Shown here piece by piece: positions 48,669 through 61,414 of a stretch of DNA of 64,000 bases. This DNA comes from Antitrichia curtipendula (taxonomy: Eukaryota > Streptophyta > Bryopsida > Hypnales > Leucodontaceae), in contig OX579634.1 in NCBI GenBank assembly GCA_951230915.1, forward strand, positions 48,931,570 to 48,995,569. The letters are read 5' to 3'. A program made the position numbers and the translations under genes. Under the pieces are notes generated by a model, which did not search any database, had not been told where the DNA came from, and worked only from the letters and a program-made list of their open reading frames with translations. How positions within the stretch are numbered: position 1 is the first letter of the stretch; the number at the start of each line of letters is the position of its first letter.

Positions 48669-51600
48669 GGCGACGGCTATGGCGAGCACCGCAGTGGTAG
48701 TGCCTGCAACAAATGTGGACTCAGCAAACAGAGGATAACTTGGGGACGAAGAAGATAGAGCAAGGATTGGAAGAAGATGGTCCAACCCCCAAACCCTAAC
48801 TCATGGGTTGCAAAACCCCCAAACCTTTTCTTCTGCAATGCAAGGGCTTGAGTGAGGGGGAGGGCTTTCGTTAGAGACAATTAACTCCAACTATTTTAAG
48901 TAGTTGGTATGCATGAAGAATTTATTCGTTTAAAGTTTAGGGAAGTACATAGGCTCCTAAATTATCTATTTTTGTAAGAAGGAAGACTCTGTACTAACTA
49001 AGGTGGGAGTACCCAAAACCAATAGTATATCCAATGGCATCATTTTCTACACATGGTAGTCATTTTAGAACTTAAATTTAGGTAGCCCATAGAAATTGTT
49101 TGTTGACTAAAATGATAAGCTATCTATAGACTATCTACATTTAGGTTCTAGATTAATTGCCTTACTTGAAAAGTAATGTCATTGGTATACTATTGGTTTT
49201 GGATGCTACTATCGTAAGTAAATTTGAAGGAAGGGAAGGAAGAATTTGGAGTTTGCTAGGGGTAGTCTAGGATAATTGATAAAGTAAAAGGGGAAGTTTG
49301 GGGATCATGTTTAGATTGTAGCAAGGGTTGATAAGGTAGGTTATGTATATTAAGAAGTGTTTGATTGTTTTCAAGTTTTTGTTTTAGAGTAAGATGTATG
49401 TAATACATTTAATGAAAATGTTATTAATGATAGTAAAGGTATGTTTTATAGTAGGGATAGGAATGTCAAGTTGTTGGTGAAGGGATTGAATTGAAGGTGT
49501 ACATGTGGTGCCATAAGGGTTGGCAATAAGGTTGCAAATATTGATAATGAGTAAATTATATCTTTTTATCTTTTGAACCACAAATTCTAGAGATAATTTG
49601 TCATTAAAGTATGTGAATTTGATGAATTGAATGTTGTAAATTCTATATGAAAGGATTGGTGGTGGATCACGTTGGAAAAAAATCTTTTGTAGGCACAACA
49701 TGTTTAGACATAGGTGTGCATCATAAGTATATAGTGTGTTGAATTGGGGTGTTAACAAAGGTATAATTATGGGTGGACAATGTGTTCAAGGAATTTGTCA
49801 TTGAAGATTCTCACATGTATAAATACGAGGCATCTCAATATAATGCATGAATAGTTTACACAATTTATAAATATTATGTCTTTGGATGGGTATAATATAA
49901 TAATAAGTGTATCCATGTGTCAATTTATTGGAGACTACAAAATATATAGAGCGGAGAGGATTGTTGTGTTGGCCAAAATAGATGTTTGCAAGCTTGACCC
50001 ATATTTTATCCATATTGGAATTTAAAGAAGTACACCTTCCGTTCCCAAATGATCTTCATGTTGGACAAAATGTTCCGGATTAAGGCTAAAATAACATTAT
50101 TAGAATCCCTTTTGCGTAGTAAGTACAGTTTGGTACACTCTAGGGTTCTAAAAACTTTGAGTTTTGGACCCCTTTTTAAAGTGCAATTTGGAAGTATTGA
50201 AAACTAGAATTTGGGGGGCATTTTCAAGGAGCACAAATGGCCACTTAATTGTTGATTATAAGGTGTTATTTAGTAAATATTTAGTATGACCCAAGAACAT
50301 GTGTGAACCTTTGTACCACCTTTCAAAGCTTCATCTCCTTTTATCAAGCAACACCCAAAGAGTTGCAAAAAATAAAAACAAATAGTGTTGATTGGCCCTT
50401 TCAATAATTTTATTTGTTTTTCAATTGATGATTGCATGGATGGAGGGGAAACTATTGCTTGGAGTTGTTTTTTTAGTCCCAGATAGCAATCAAAAGCCAA
50501 ATTTGACCAATTTTCAACATCTCAAAGTGTAACAAGAAGATAATTTAGGAACAAAAATTGAAGCCAACAAGAAGATCATTTTGAGACAGATGGAATATAT
50601 GATTTGGACATTTGAGATGGAAGGGTTGGTCCAAAATTTATTTAATAAGGGACTATCAATGTTTTGATTATTTGTCCATTTTCCAACGTTTGAAAATTGT
50701 TGGACCAATAATACATTTGAAGGGATTTTCAATTTGAGTATATAAGAGTGGAAAAAACAAATTAATCCTTTATATGGTGTCCTTTGAGGTGAGGATCAAT
50801 TGTCTTTGTGAAGAAAATAGGGGGTGAGGTGGGTGTCTTCATAGTCATGTTTTCATAAGCAACGTTCTTTTCAAATTACAGTATTAGCAAGGTTGTCTAC
50901 TTTTTGTTTCCTTGTATTTTAGCACGGGCATGTACTTTGTGTATTATGAGTGGAAATATATAGGATTATATTAATGGAACCAAGCGTTACAAATTTTGGA
51001 ATATATACGTATTGCTACTAACATTGGTTTGTCCTATTTGTGAGGGAAATTAATTAGCATCACTTTGAAAATTAGTATAACAATTAATTCTTTTTGTAGA
51101 AATTGGTACAATTTAATAATATTGAAACTAGTTCAAAATAGTGTGACTTTAAAAAAATTAATGTCAAAACCACTATTATGATAAATAAGTGTAATTAGCT
51201 AGAGTAGCAATCTTCTGAGGCTCAAACTAATTGAATGGTAGTTCAGTGGATGAAAATTTGCGTACAAAAAATAATAGACCAAATTAGAATACATATACAA
51301 AAATTCACCATCCGATTAGTTTAAAGAGAGGTTTAGATTTTTCAAGTAGAAGTATAACAAAGTGAATAAATCTTTTTAAACCAAAAAAAAACAATCTAAT
51401 TGAAGCAACTAAATAGAAGCAACAACCTAATTGAAGCAAAAGCAAATAAATAATTGAAACAACCAAATAGAAAAAAAATTATTTCCTTTTGCTTCAATTA
51501 GGTTGTTGCAATCTTTTTTTAATTGCAAAGAAGACTAAAAAAATTAAAGTATTTTTATTAAAAAAACATTGATTAAATGCAAATTTGGATGCTTTCAAAA

Positions 51601-54327
51601 GAGTCATGGTACATATCATATATGCTTTGCTCAATTTTTCAAGGTACTTTAACTTGCAATTGTCACTAGAGCAAAAGAAAATTTATATTTGTGAATAATT
51701 AAAAAGAGAGATGAAAATTCATTTTTTCACCAAAATATGTCTATGCTCATTACAGATATGGAGATGTGGTTTTCTTTAGATTTCTATGGGGTGATTTCTA
51801 GAAATTTCATTTTGATTTAAAGAATATATTACATTATATTTCAAATTCGTTTTTGAAATTGCCATTGTTGCAGTACATTTTACACATCAACAATTGTATT
51901 TATTAATTTTCAATTGTAAAATGTTACAGTGAATATGTGCAAGTATAGAAGCACCATTTAAAAAATAGAGTTTATATGTGATATAGCACAAAAATTCATC
52001 AAAATCCAAATACATCTATTAGAACATGTCCTTGTAAGAATAAATTTGGTAAGAAAAACTACCATTGATTCAATGTAGGAGTTGAGGGAAAATAAAGTTC
52101 CATAGCAAAGAGGGATCAATAATTTGAGGGGCTCAACAATATTGATTGTTGTAACCTCATATAATCCATTCAATAAAGTAAATGAATATATCAACTTACA
52201 ATAGGCAATGAAATTTTTTCCAATATATTGTACAATAGAGTAGCATATATGCAAGATAGAGTGAAATAAGAATTATAGCTAGACTAACAAACAAATTGTC
52301 AATAACTACTCACATTCATTCAAACACTATTATATAAGAATGGAGCTAATGATCAAATGCTCAAAATAGTCTAGGGCTAAGGACTTATTTAAGACATTCA
52401 ATTGGGTCGGTTCACACCAAAAAAAAAGGGTTGAAAAATTGAGAATTCTCCACCCCAAATCCCCTTCATTAAAAAAAATTTCATGCCTCAAGAAGGCCGC
52501 GAGTTTTCAATGGCAATGGTGCAATTATAGAGGAAATTGAATAAATAAATAAAATTGGTTAGCGGCTGATGTGGCACTAGTAGTGCCACATCAGTGTCAT
52601 GTCAGATTGGATATTTTTTAAATATTTTTTTATTTTTCTGTATTTGCAATATAGGGGGTCCAAAAATGAAAAGTTAGCGGCCCTCCGCAAGGTTCAAATT
52701 TTTTCTAATGGTTTGCCATTGAAAAGTCCTCCTTTGGAAATCATGTCCATTGGATTGTTATAAATTATCATAAAGGCATGAAATGAATTATTTTTTAAAT
52801 AGTGATTATTAGCAAGGACCCCCAAATTTTTAGTGAAACCCATCTCTTTGAGGTGGGATTGACTAGACATTAGATCTTTGGGGGGGGGGGGGGGGAGAGG
52901 GGCATTGGAGGGTTGTTTCAAGCCCATTTTCCATGTTGTAAACTAGCATAGCCAAAAGAAAATATAATAAAATAATAAAATAAATCAAAAATTACATATA
53001 TTAAAAAAAAAAAGTTTAAAAAAAAATTTAAAAATTTAAATTTAAAAATGAATTTCATCTAATGATTTAGAAGGCTAAAAAAATGAAGATTTTTGTTGCC
53101 GCATAAGAAAAATGTGTGCTCTATGTCATGGGCATGCTTAGAGACCCCACAAATTCAGTCAATCAAAACCTTCAAATTTTGACTCTTCACCTTTTAATTT
53201 GGTGTAAAACTCAATGATATGAAATGCAAGTCATAAGTGGTTTGGCAATAAATCTCAATCCAACCTTTCAATTTTTGTGCCCTTTTAGCTCAAAATGATT
53301 GGAAATATAAGTATCCTAAGCAACAAATTATATCATATATAGAAAATAAAGGAAGACATTGCTATAGATCAAGTAAATTATACCTTATTAGTATTTTGAC
53401 ATCAATAGTCAACATATTAGTTCAAGTGTATTGTGTATAATGCCTTCACCTACACCACTAGTCAATGAGATAACTTTCAATATCTCATGGCATAAAATGG
53501 GAGCTCTATGTTGTATGCCTCAAGATTAATTATTAATTCTCAATAATATGTCAATTGGTTATCATTTTCATGCTCCTAGACATTAGTCAAAATAAAGACA
53601 ATAACTAAAGGCCAAAACAAGATTTTGCATATGTTGTTGTTTGATTGCTAAATGCTTCAAACGCTTTTTCTTAAAGAAAGTCCAAAAGTTTTGGTGCAAA
53701 GAGGTTGAGATTTGACATTGATTAGTTGTAGCATTGCAAGATTTATTGCCCAAGTGATTTTAATCACATGTAACATGAATACAACTACTATTATATGTGG
53801 AGTATATTTTATAAGGGAAGTCCATTCAAACTTTAAAGATGAAAAAATATAAGCCATTATGCTTAATCATCATTTAGGTGGGCATTTTGTTGACAATACA
53901 TCTTAGATGCCCATATTTGAGGCATTGGTTCTTTTGAAATTGAAAAGAAGAGTTGATATTCCATGTAAAATTCTATTTTGGAGACATGCTTGGTAATATT
54001 GGTGTACAATTGCCCAACATAGATTCAAATTTTTGAAGACCAAAGGGTTTGATCATCATCCAAGATACTTGGGGAAAAAAAAATTGTTGGCCATGCAATT
54101 GACAAGTCATATTAGACATGCATAGGGCCAAAGTAGGTGTATTGGAAAATGGAAAAAGGTGGTTACGCTTTTAATGTTCAATTATATTGCTTCAAATATC
54201 AAAGATGCCAATCAAATCTTTAACTTCTACTTCCTTTTTACACATGACGACCCTTGTAAAAGCATGAAATTGGTCATAATTGATTCAAAGCACCAAGAAT
54301 CACATACTTACAAAGGCTTGAATTGTG
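48669..54327. other. Gene-free AT-rich region
   Basis: The first few hundred bases are the CLPR4 promoter side. Beyond that I see only short frames. Notable items: inverted words GCAACAACCTAATTGAAGC (about 51418) and its mirror near 51490-51512; the hairpin at 52566-52594; a run of 16 G at about 52880-52895. Confidence 0.4.
52566..52594. repeat. Palindromic hairpin CTGATGTGGCACTA...TAGTGCCACATCAG
   Basis: A near-perfect 29-bp palindrome. A related hairpin (TGACATGGCA...TGCCATGTCA) is at 12083-12109. Both loci also share a GGAGGGTTGTTT.AGCCC word (about 11909 and about 52908), suggesting two relics of one repeat family. Confidence 0.5.
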
Positions 54328-55224
54328 TTAAAGGACCATTGTCCCTTGGGGGGACAAATTGAATTTTGGGCAAGTACCTATGGTCTCAATTTTTGTCATG
54401 ATTTTTTGAAACTTTTTTTGAAGATAGAAAAACTGATTATCTTTATGGGAATATAATTTTTTTTCAATTGGTGTCTAGGAACAAAAGTTATGTCCAAATA
54501 AGCTCACAACAAAGGAAACAGGGTAGCAAAAAAATATTCAAATTTTTAATATTTTTCCTCATAGATTATATTTTTGTCTACATATAAAGTTTTGATACAT
54601 TTTATTTGAATAAGTTATGTAAAAATTATAGACAATCTTGTTTTTTGGACAATCTAAGCATCTAGTTGAAAAAATGACTAGTAGGATTCATTTGTAAATG
54701 CAATTTTTACAATTAAAAAAAAAGGTCCATATGATTTTGTTTGTTTTCTACAAGAATCTCACCATTGGGATAAGTGCATTTAATTCCACCTTAGAGATAT
54801 TAATAGTTTAGATTTTCCTTCTATCTCATACCTACTTCTACTTAACAATTTTTTTAAGAATGAAAATTAGGTTTTTTTGAAATAATTTTTTTTCCTAGAC
54901 TCTCAACTCAATTCTCCACCATAAAGATTTAAGCCTCAAAAATCTATAGTGCAAAAAATTTAAGTTAAGAAGGTTTAAAGTAAAAAAATATAGTCACACA
55001 ATGTGAAGAAAAAAATTGTTTTCTTTACTTTAAATGCAAATATCTTGCAATTTGTGCAATCAAATTTTTTTAATTTATTCAATACATTATTATACTAGTT
55101 AGGTATAAGATCCTATGGTTAGATGTGCAAAAAAAAAATTCAAATTTTTTTACTCTTTGCAATAGAAATGGTTGTTTTGAGTATTTTTTTGGCAAAAAAT
55201 AGCCTTGGTCTTTTAAGGGGTTAA
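54328..55224. mobile_element. TTAA-flanked piggyBac-like MITE, family B copy 3
   Basis: TTAA at 54328-54331 and 55221-55224. The right end mirrored reads TTAACCCCTTAAAAGACC; the left end reads TTAAAGGACC, lacking the CCCC step. The interior is the inverted counterpart of 33058-34310, with an internal deletion. Confidence 0.65.
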
Positions 55225-57837
55225 AATTTGTTCATAACATTTTTGAGTAGGAAGGCTAGGAAGTCTTCTTCTGCGTGTCATTGTATAAGACAAAATGCCA
55301 ATTACAAAAATCCATAGATCATGGGCAAACTTGAATTCAAGAATTTCAATACTAGAAGAGATGCAATATATGGGAAATAAAGGATCCCCACCCTTGAAGT
55401 TCAAGAATGTTTTTGCTTCATGTCTACAATTTTTATACATGTTGACTTATTAAATTTTAGCCAAGTTTTTTTAATTTATGTATTATAATGAAAGATTTGT
55501 ACTTGCCACATACATATGATGAAAAAGAAAGCTATTATTTCAGTAGCCTTGTAGTATGAAGGATTAAAAAATATATACCTTTTTATATGAAAGATGGATC
55601 CACCATTAAAATACAACATTGAGGTAATTGTACCTAATTGTGACCCTTTTCTATAATTGACTAACCATTCAAACCTTTGCCTAAATATACAACCTCTATT
55701 CATGAGAGATTAAGGTCATTATGATTACACCTATTTTTTAGATTTTGAAAAGTCATAATTTAGTCATGCAATATCTTAAAATACATACTAAGTCCTTAAA
55801 AAAACTAATAGTCTATGGGGGCATTTTCCTTAGATATCAATGGGAGGACCTTAGGATTATTAGGAAAAACAATTCATTTAAACATCGTTTAGGCTTGGAT
55901 TTTCTTAGGGAGAGGTCTTTGGCCTCCTTAATTCATTTTTATATGAGATTATATTTTATTTTCAATTATCTTAACGAAATGAGGTTCCCCTCTTTTGTTT
56001 ATTCCATAAAAAAATACATATTAAATAGTATATCATTTTTTGGCAATTTGTCAACCCAAATTGATATGGTTTTTGTTAGTGATAGGATTAGAGTATTTTG
56101 GAGTATTTTGGAGAAACATTTCACCAATTTGGTCCAAATCAAGATTGGAAATTTGCATAAAAAGTTGTATTATAGTAATTGGTAAAACTCAAATGGATAA
56201 ATGTAGATACAGAAATTTTGAACCTTTTTGCCTCCTTGTTTCTAGATATGTTGTTCTAGTTTCATTTTGAAGAGTCAAATTGCTAGATAATTCGTGGGAA
56301 TGTTAAAAAGACTTGAGATAGATTTGAAAAGGGCAATTTGGTAGGATTAGAAGGGTGGCTATGAGGCTTTGTGTCCATTTAGATCCAATGTTAGACTAGT
56401 TGTCATGCAACTCTTGAGGCTATATAGCTAGATCCATTAGTCTTTTGTTTTGAGTTCATATAAAAGTCTATCTAGCAATTTGTTTTGACTCATTGACAAT
56501 TTATATTAATATATTCCTTAAATCGATTCCTAATATTAAATTGTTGTGATTGTAATTGTGTAATAGCAAATTGCCTTGTATAAGAGGGCTAAATTGTTGT
56601 TGTGTGAGTGTTATGTGAATTTGGAAATTCTACATTGTTTTTAGTCGTCAATTCATTATTTATCCCACTTGACTGAGATGGTTTTGGACTGCGCTTGTAA
56701 GTTTATCTAGTTGCAAAGTATTAGTGGCAAATTGATCTAGCAAATCAATCCAGTAAAATGCAAATAGCGATGTTCGGGAAGGACTGTTGAAATTAATTGG
56801 CGGGTTGATGGATGAGTCGGGCAGTATTAAAGTCAAATTGCGAGAAGCAAAGATAAATTACTTATTTTTAGGAACGATCAAAAAAATTTAAAATTATAAT
56901 TATTAATGGCTATTCTTTCTTGTTTGGATTTGTTTGTGTTATTGCAAGATGTCTAAAGTGTGTAGGTTGTATCTGAGCAATTGCTTTGTATTTTGTCTAC
57001 AGCAAATTGCAAGGTTTGTTTGTTATTTCAAATTGTCAAACTGCTTTGAATACTTAATTTTAAGTTGCAAATGCATAGCTAGGACTAGGTATACCAGATA
57101 TACATTCCATCTTGCTAAAAAAAATGTTTAGTCAGTTTATAGCAAATTGACGATGTGCAATTGGTAAGTGTGTCAAATTGCCACATAGCACTATCTAATT
57201 ATCGGTAGGTCTAGATTTGATAATGAGGTTTGAATCAAATTGGCTACATCATAAATGTGTATTAAAATTATTCAATTGGTCGAATGTTGAGCTTTATGAC
57301 AAATTGGCAAACAAATGCAATGTCAACCCTATCCTACTTTAAAAGTGATCCTAGACACCTAAACAATAAACGAATTGCCCTTTCCTTGCCCCCCCCTAAA
57401 AAAACAAAAACAAATTAGTATCCTTGGATTTTGTCCTAAGGTAAGAAAAATCCAACTTACAATAAACTTTGTAAAAACTACTTTGAAAAAAGTTATTCAG
57501 TTGTCAAACCTCTTCAACTTACACTTCATCTTCATCGCCACAAGAGCAATCTGTGAAAAATCTGAAATTGCTTGTACCGTTGACTTTAGGTGCTGATTCA
57601 GTGATACTTCCTGCAATTGAGGCCCAAGGCAAGAGATACACGTCGTTGACTTTGATACCCAAGAAGGTTCTTGGTAATGCGACCATCCCTCCCTTGCTAG
57701 ACCGACAATCCCGCCGACTCGGTATATATCAATGTCTCTGTTTCCATTCACCATTCACCTCCAATTCTCCCAATCGCCCATCTCTCAAATTCCCGATAGC
57801 CGTGCATTCCTTGCAACATCATTGCTATCGGAAACAA
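55225..57837. other. Gene-free; recurring CAAATTG words
   Basis: No gene is supported; the ORF at 55745-56185 is AT-rich and shows no motif. From about 56330 to 57380 the word CAAATTG or its complement recurs at least a dozen times at irregular spacing. The last part is the 5' flank of the PARG-like gene. Confidence 0.4.
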
Positions 57838-57863
57838 AACACCCACACCCACACCCACACCCA
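57838..57863. repeat. ACACCC microsatellite in the PARG 5' flank
   Basis: About four tandem copies of ACACCC, about 30 bp before the PARG start codon at 57893, probably within its 5' UTR. Confidence 0.7.
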
Positions 57864-58369
57864 AGATTCACCATTGATTGATCAAATTTGCAATGGAACA
57901 ATGGCACGCCTTTCTCCCCGTGGACTGGGACTCCTCGTCCTCCACCTTCACCTGGCGTCACAGCCTGCGCTGCTGCTTGCACACCCTCTCGGAGGGTCCC
58001 TCGGTGAGCGCCATGCGGAGTGGGGACACTCTCGCGGGTTTCCTCCATCAAGTCGGGGAACCGGATACGCATCCCGACGCAGCGAGCGGGTGAATTACTA
58101 CTTCGATGAAGTCGTGGAAGCGACGGAGGCGATTGTGTTCTTTGAACAAACATTGCCGAAGATGGCAGAGCTTGCGTTGCGACTCCCGAAGCTATTGGTG
58201 GAGCAGATTGAGATGAGCGAGAAATTGAAATTGGAGGAGGATGGGGAGGATTCGGAGGGTCGGGGTGTTTCGCCGTCGCCTTTGCAGGTGAGGTCATGGC
58301 ATTGCAAAATGTTGCGCTTGGATCATGGGAGATGTGCAAGATGCTCCTTGGGTGGTTTTCCGTTTTCGG

Positions 58370-58990
58370 AATTGTCGCAAATTGTTGTATTTGGAGCAAA
58401 CCCTAGATTTGCTTCTTGACGCGTTTGTTTTCGTTGCTTTCGGTGGAACCATTGGAAGTGTTGCAGACGAAAGGGATCTCTTCAAATGGATCCGGAATTC
58501 GTGTGGATTTTACGGAATTCGGAATTCGAAATCAGCTCAAGTTGTTGCACGCGGAGCTGATTTTGCAATGAAGCGAACCCAAGAGTTGCTTTTTGACGCG
58601 TTTGTTTTCGTTGCTTTGGGTGGATTTTATTGTAAGTGTTGGAGAAGAAAGGGATAACTTCAAATGGATCCGAAGGTCGTGCGGATTTTAATGGAATTCT
58701 GCTAGGATGAGGGCTTAGGGCTGTATGTGCATATTGGATTGTCCGTTTTCGAATGCGGCTCAAATTGTTGTACTCGGAGCTGATTTTGTAACGAAGCAAA
58801 CCCTGAAGAGTCTTTTTAACGCGCTGTTTTCGTTGCTTTCGGTGGATCCATTGGAAGTGTTGTAGAAGAAAAGAACTCTTCAAATGGATCCGAAAGTCGT
58901 GTAGATTTTATGGACGTCGTCCAGGATGAGGGTTTAAAGTGTTGCAGAACAATTCAAATGGATCCAAATCTCTGGTGAATTTATGGACTT
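58370..58990. repeat. Degenerate ~200-bp tandem repeat in PARG intron 1
   Basis: A block containing GCGTTTGTTTTCGTTGCTTT, a TTGGAAGTGTTG word, CTTCAAATGGATCC and GGAGCTGATTTTG occurs about three times, followed by a partial copy near 58940-58975. It lies entirely within the intron between 58287 and 59049. Confidence 0.7.
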
Positions 58991-60272
58991 CCTCCAGAAT
59001 TAGGGTTTAGGGATTCATGTCACTCATCGCATGACTCTGTTCTCTCAGATATTGCATCCTCAACAACCGGGAATATTTTGATCTCCCAAGAGTTAGCGGC
59101 GTCGCTTCTCTCCTGCGCCTTCTTATGCCTCTTCCCAAATGCAAACCGCGACAAGCATCGATTACCAGCGTTCAACATGGACACGCTGTTCGCAGGCGTC
59201 TGGGGTGGTCAAGCCAAATCCACAAGATTCACTGCGTCATTCACTACTTCCACCGCGTGTGTGAGTCCATGCCACAGGGAACAATTTCCTACGAGCGGAG
59301 AGTGCTCGACCCGAAAGTAATGTCGCCCGATTTTTGAAGCCAGAGTCACACAGCGTTGTGCAATTTCAAGACCCTGGATCAAGGCATAATTGAAGATGCG
59401 GGATGGGAGTACGCACAGGTCGGTGTCCCGGAAGCATAACTCAGTAATTAGCAAAATTAGCAGTTTCTTGCAAAATCGTTATGTTCATGGCGATTGATTT
59501 ATGTTCATGGCTATTGCAAAATCGTTATGTTCATGGTTATGGTTTTCAGACACATGTAAAATTCTTCGGCAAGCTTGCCTCAGGTTTACATATGCAATTG
59601 ACTCAATGACGATACTAGCAGTTTGTTTACGGTTTACAGATTTGAGTGGCTAAATGGCAAGATCAGCAGTTTGCTTTCTGTTTCTACATTCAGTTGACTA
59701 AATGACAACATTGACCATTTGCCTCTGAGGTTTACAGATTCGAATGGCTGAATGGTATTTGCACTTGGCTGAAATTTTGCATTCCCCGTTCATTGGCACA
59801 GGTGGACTTTGCAAACAAGTACCTTGGCGGTGGGGTGCTCCTCTTCGGCTGCCTGCAGGAAGAGATTCGGTTCATGTTGAGCCCGGAGCTCCTTGTGGGA
59901 ATGCTGTTCCTGCCTGTCATGGCGGAGAATGAGACAATCGAAATCCTGGGCTCCGAGAGGTTTAGTAACTACGCTGGCTATGGTGAGAAGTTTCACTATG
60001 CGGGAGACTTTGTGGATTCGACTGTGCGAGACTCGTGGGGTCGGCGGTGCACCAAAATCATTGCCATGGATGCCAAGGCTTGCCCGGGTGAGGCGCAGTT
60101 TCGACCGAAGCTCTTGCTGAGGGAGGTTTGTAAGGCTTACTGTGGCTTTCAAGTTGCCTCCCCTAAAGACACCCCCGAAAGTACTGGTATGTTCTTCTAA
60201 TTGGTGCATTACTGAGCTTTGAACTTAAAATCTTTCTACTCACTGCGTACTAGGCTTTCATTGGTGTTTGTA

Positions 60273-60300
60273 TTAACCCCTAAGTGGCCCAAAGTGACCA
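60273..60300. mobile_element. Solo TTAA-element end in PARG intron 3
   Basis: TTAACCCCTAAGTGGCCC at 60273 matches the terminal motif of the TTAA families. No matching right end was found in the intron, so it is a weak, possibly relict copy. Confidence 0.3.
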
Positions 60301-61121
60301 AAACCATATCTATTAGAGTTGTATAAATCATTCTCAAGAAGCCTCAAAAAAGTTGAATGAAACGTACCAATAGGAAGAAGTCACAGCCCACATTTTGGAA
60401 TAATAGAAATGAATGTCTTGGAAGATATTATGATGGACTATTAGCTTCCAAACTGGACTTTTTATTTGTATGTTGAGCACTTGGGGATTGAATAGGGGTG
60501 TCAAGGTCGCAAGATTCTCAACTGCGCGACTCCATTTCTTGAACAATTTTGAGCCTTGCCCAATTTTGAACCTCAAATTCGCTTTAGAAATGCTAGTCCT
60601 CTTGGAGAATTTGAAGTCTCGCTTGAGAATGGCCTCACCCCCTAGTAGTCATTGCTTTTGAGATTATTTAGACTATGGCGGGCTTCATCATTTCCAAATG
60701 GGAGTGTCGTTTTAGTTAGAAATCATGTTTTGGAAAAGAAAAGAAAATGTTTAGAGTTCAAGCTTCGTAGCATTCTCGAGAATCAGTTGGGAGTAATTTT
60801 CTCACGTTCTTCGCAGTTGAATCGAGGAAATACGAAGGAATTGCCACTGGAAATTGGGGATGCGGGGCGTTTGGAGGGAACCTTCCCATCAAGAGCATGC
60901 TGCAATGGCTTGCAGCGTCGGAAGCAGGGTGGCCTTCTGTCAAGTATTACAGCTTTCAAGATCAAAGAGCAGAACGTCTCAGTGAAGCCGTGCACTTCAT
61001 TTCGGAGAACAAGTACGACGTGTCTCACCTATGGAACGCTCTGCTGAAATATGGGGAGCTGCGACAATCCCAGGATGTGCATTGCGACTTTTTCACGTGG
61101 TTGCTCAAGACTCCACTCTAG

Positions 61122-61414
61122 TCTAGATTCTCCGACCCTGTAACTATGTAGTTATTGTTGATAGTCAATTCACTTTTTACAGAAAAGGAAAAGCCGTAGC
61201 AATCCTCGAACTGGGAAAAAATTTGCATCGATTTACGCGGTACACGTAAATCATGCTTTTTCCCTTTCGCATCAAGTACCAGGGCCACTAGAGTAGATTA
61301 CCATGTGCGAGGTCGCACCCGCGTTTCCATGTCCATTTCTAGGGTATACGTTAAATTTCCTCTATACCCTGATTCTTGTTAGCTTTCAGTAAATCTCAAG
61401 CCTCTCATTGCAGG
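61122..61414. other. 3' flank of the PARG-like gene
   Basis: Presumed 3' UTR and terminator region. No other feature seen. Confidence 0.35.

Larger units (their letters stand above)
57893..61121 (+). pseudogene. PARG: Poly(ADP-ribose) glycohydrolase homologue with frameshifts and a stop
   Basis: Exons: 57893-58287, 59050-1 (59049)-59418, 59802-60186, 60817-61121 (TAG). Splice sites are intact; the full-length product would be about 485 aa. PARG removes poly(ADP-ribose) from proteins. Family features: LSEGPSVSAMRSGDTLAGF and NYYFDEVVEATEAI (exon 1); SQELAASLLSCAFLCLFP, IHCVIHYFHRV and SYERRVL (exon 2); the catalytic GGG...QEE signature (GGGVLLFGCLQEE), ERFSNYAGYGEKF and RCTKIIAMDA (exon 3); TGNWGCGAFGG and SMLQWLAASEAG (exon 4). 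Defects: the frame drops one base near 58088-58090 (GGG), again at 59077-59080 (TTTT) and again near 59222-59224 (AAA); an in-frame TGA at 59334-59336 stands where Trp is plausible. Exons 3 and 4 are undamaged. It is either a recent pseudogene or assembly error at homopolymers (the TGA is harder to explain that way). Confidence 0.85.

Noticed and set aside
48438..48758. Glu/Arg/Gly-rich plus-strand frames opposite CLPR4 exon 1
   Set aside because: Antisense shadow of the Ser-rich transit-peptide coding sequence.
55745..56185. 146-codon open frame
   Set aside because: AT-rich, dominated by Phe/Ile/Lys/Asn codons, with no motif or splice context; expected by chance in such sequence.
57553..58419. 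288-codon open frame read as one exon from 57553
   Set aside because: Its first part is out of frame with the PARG-like N-terminus and its last part is intron sequence; only about 58090-58287 is real coding in this frame.
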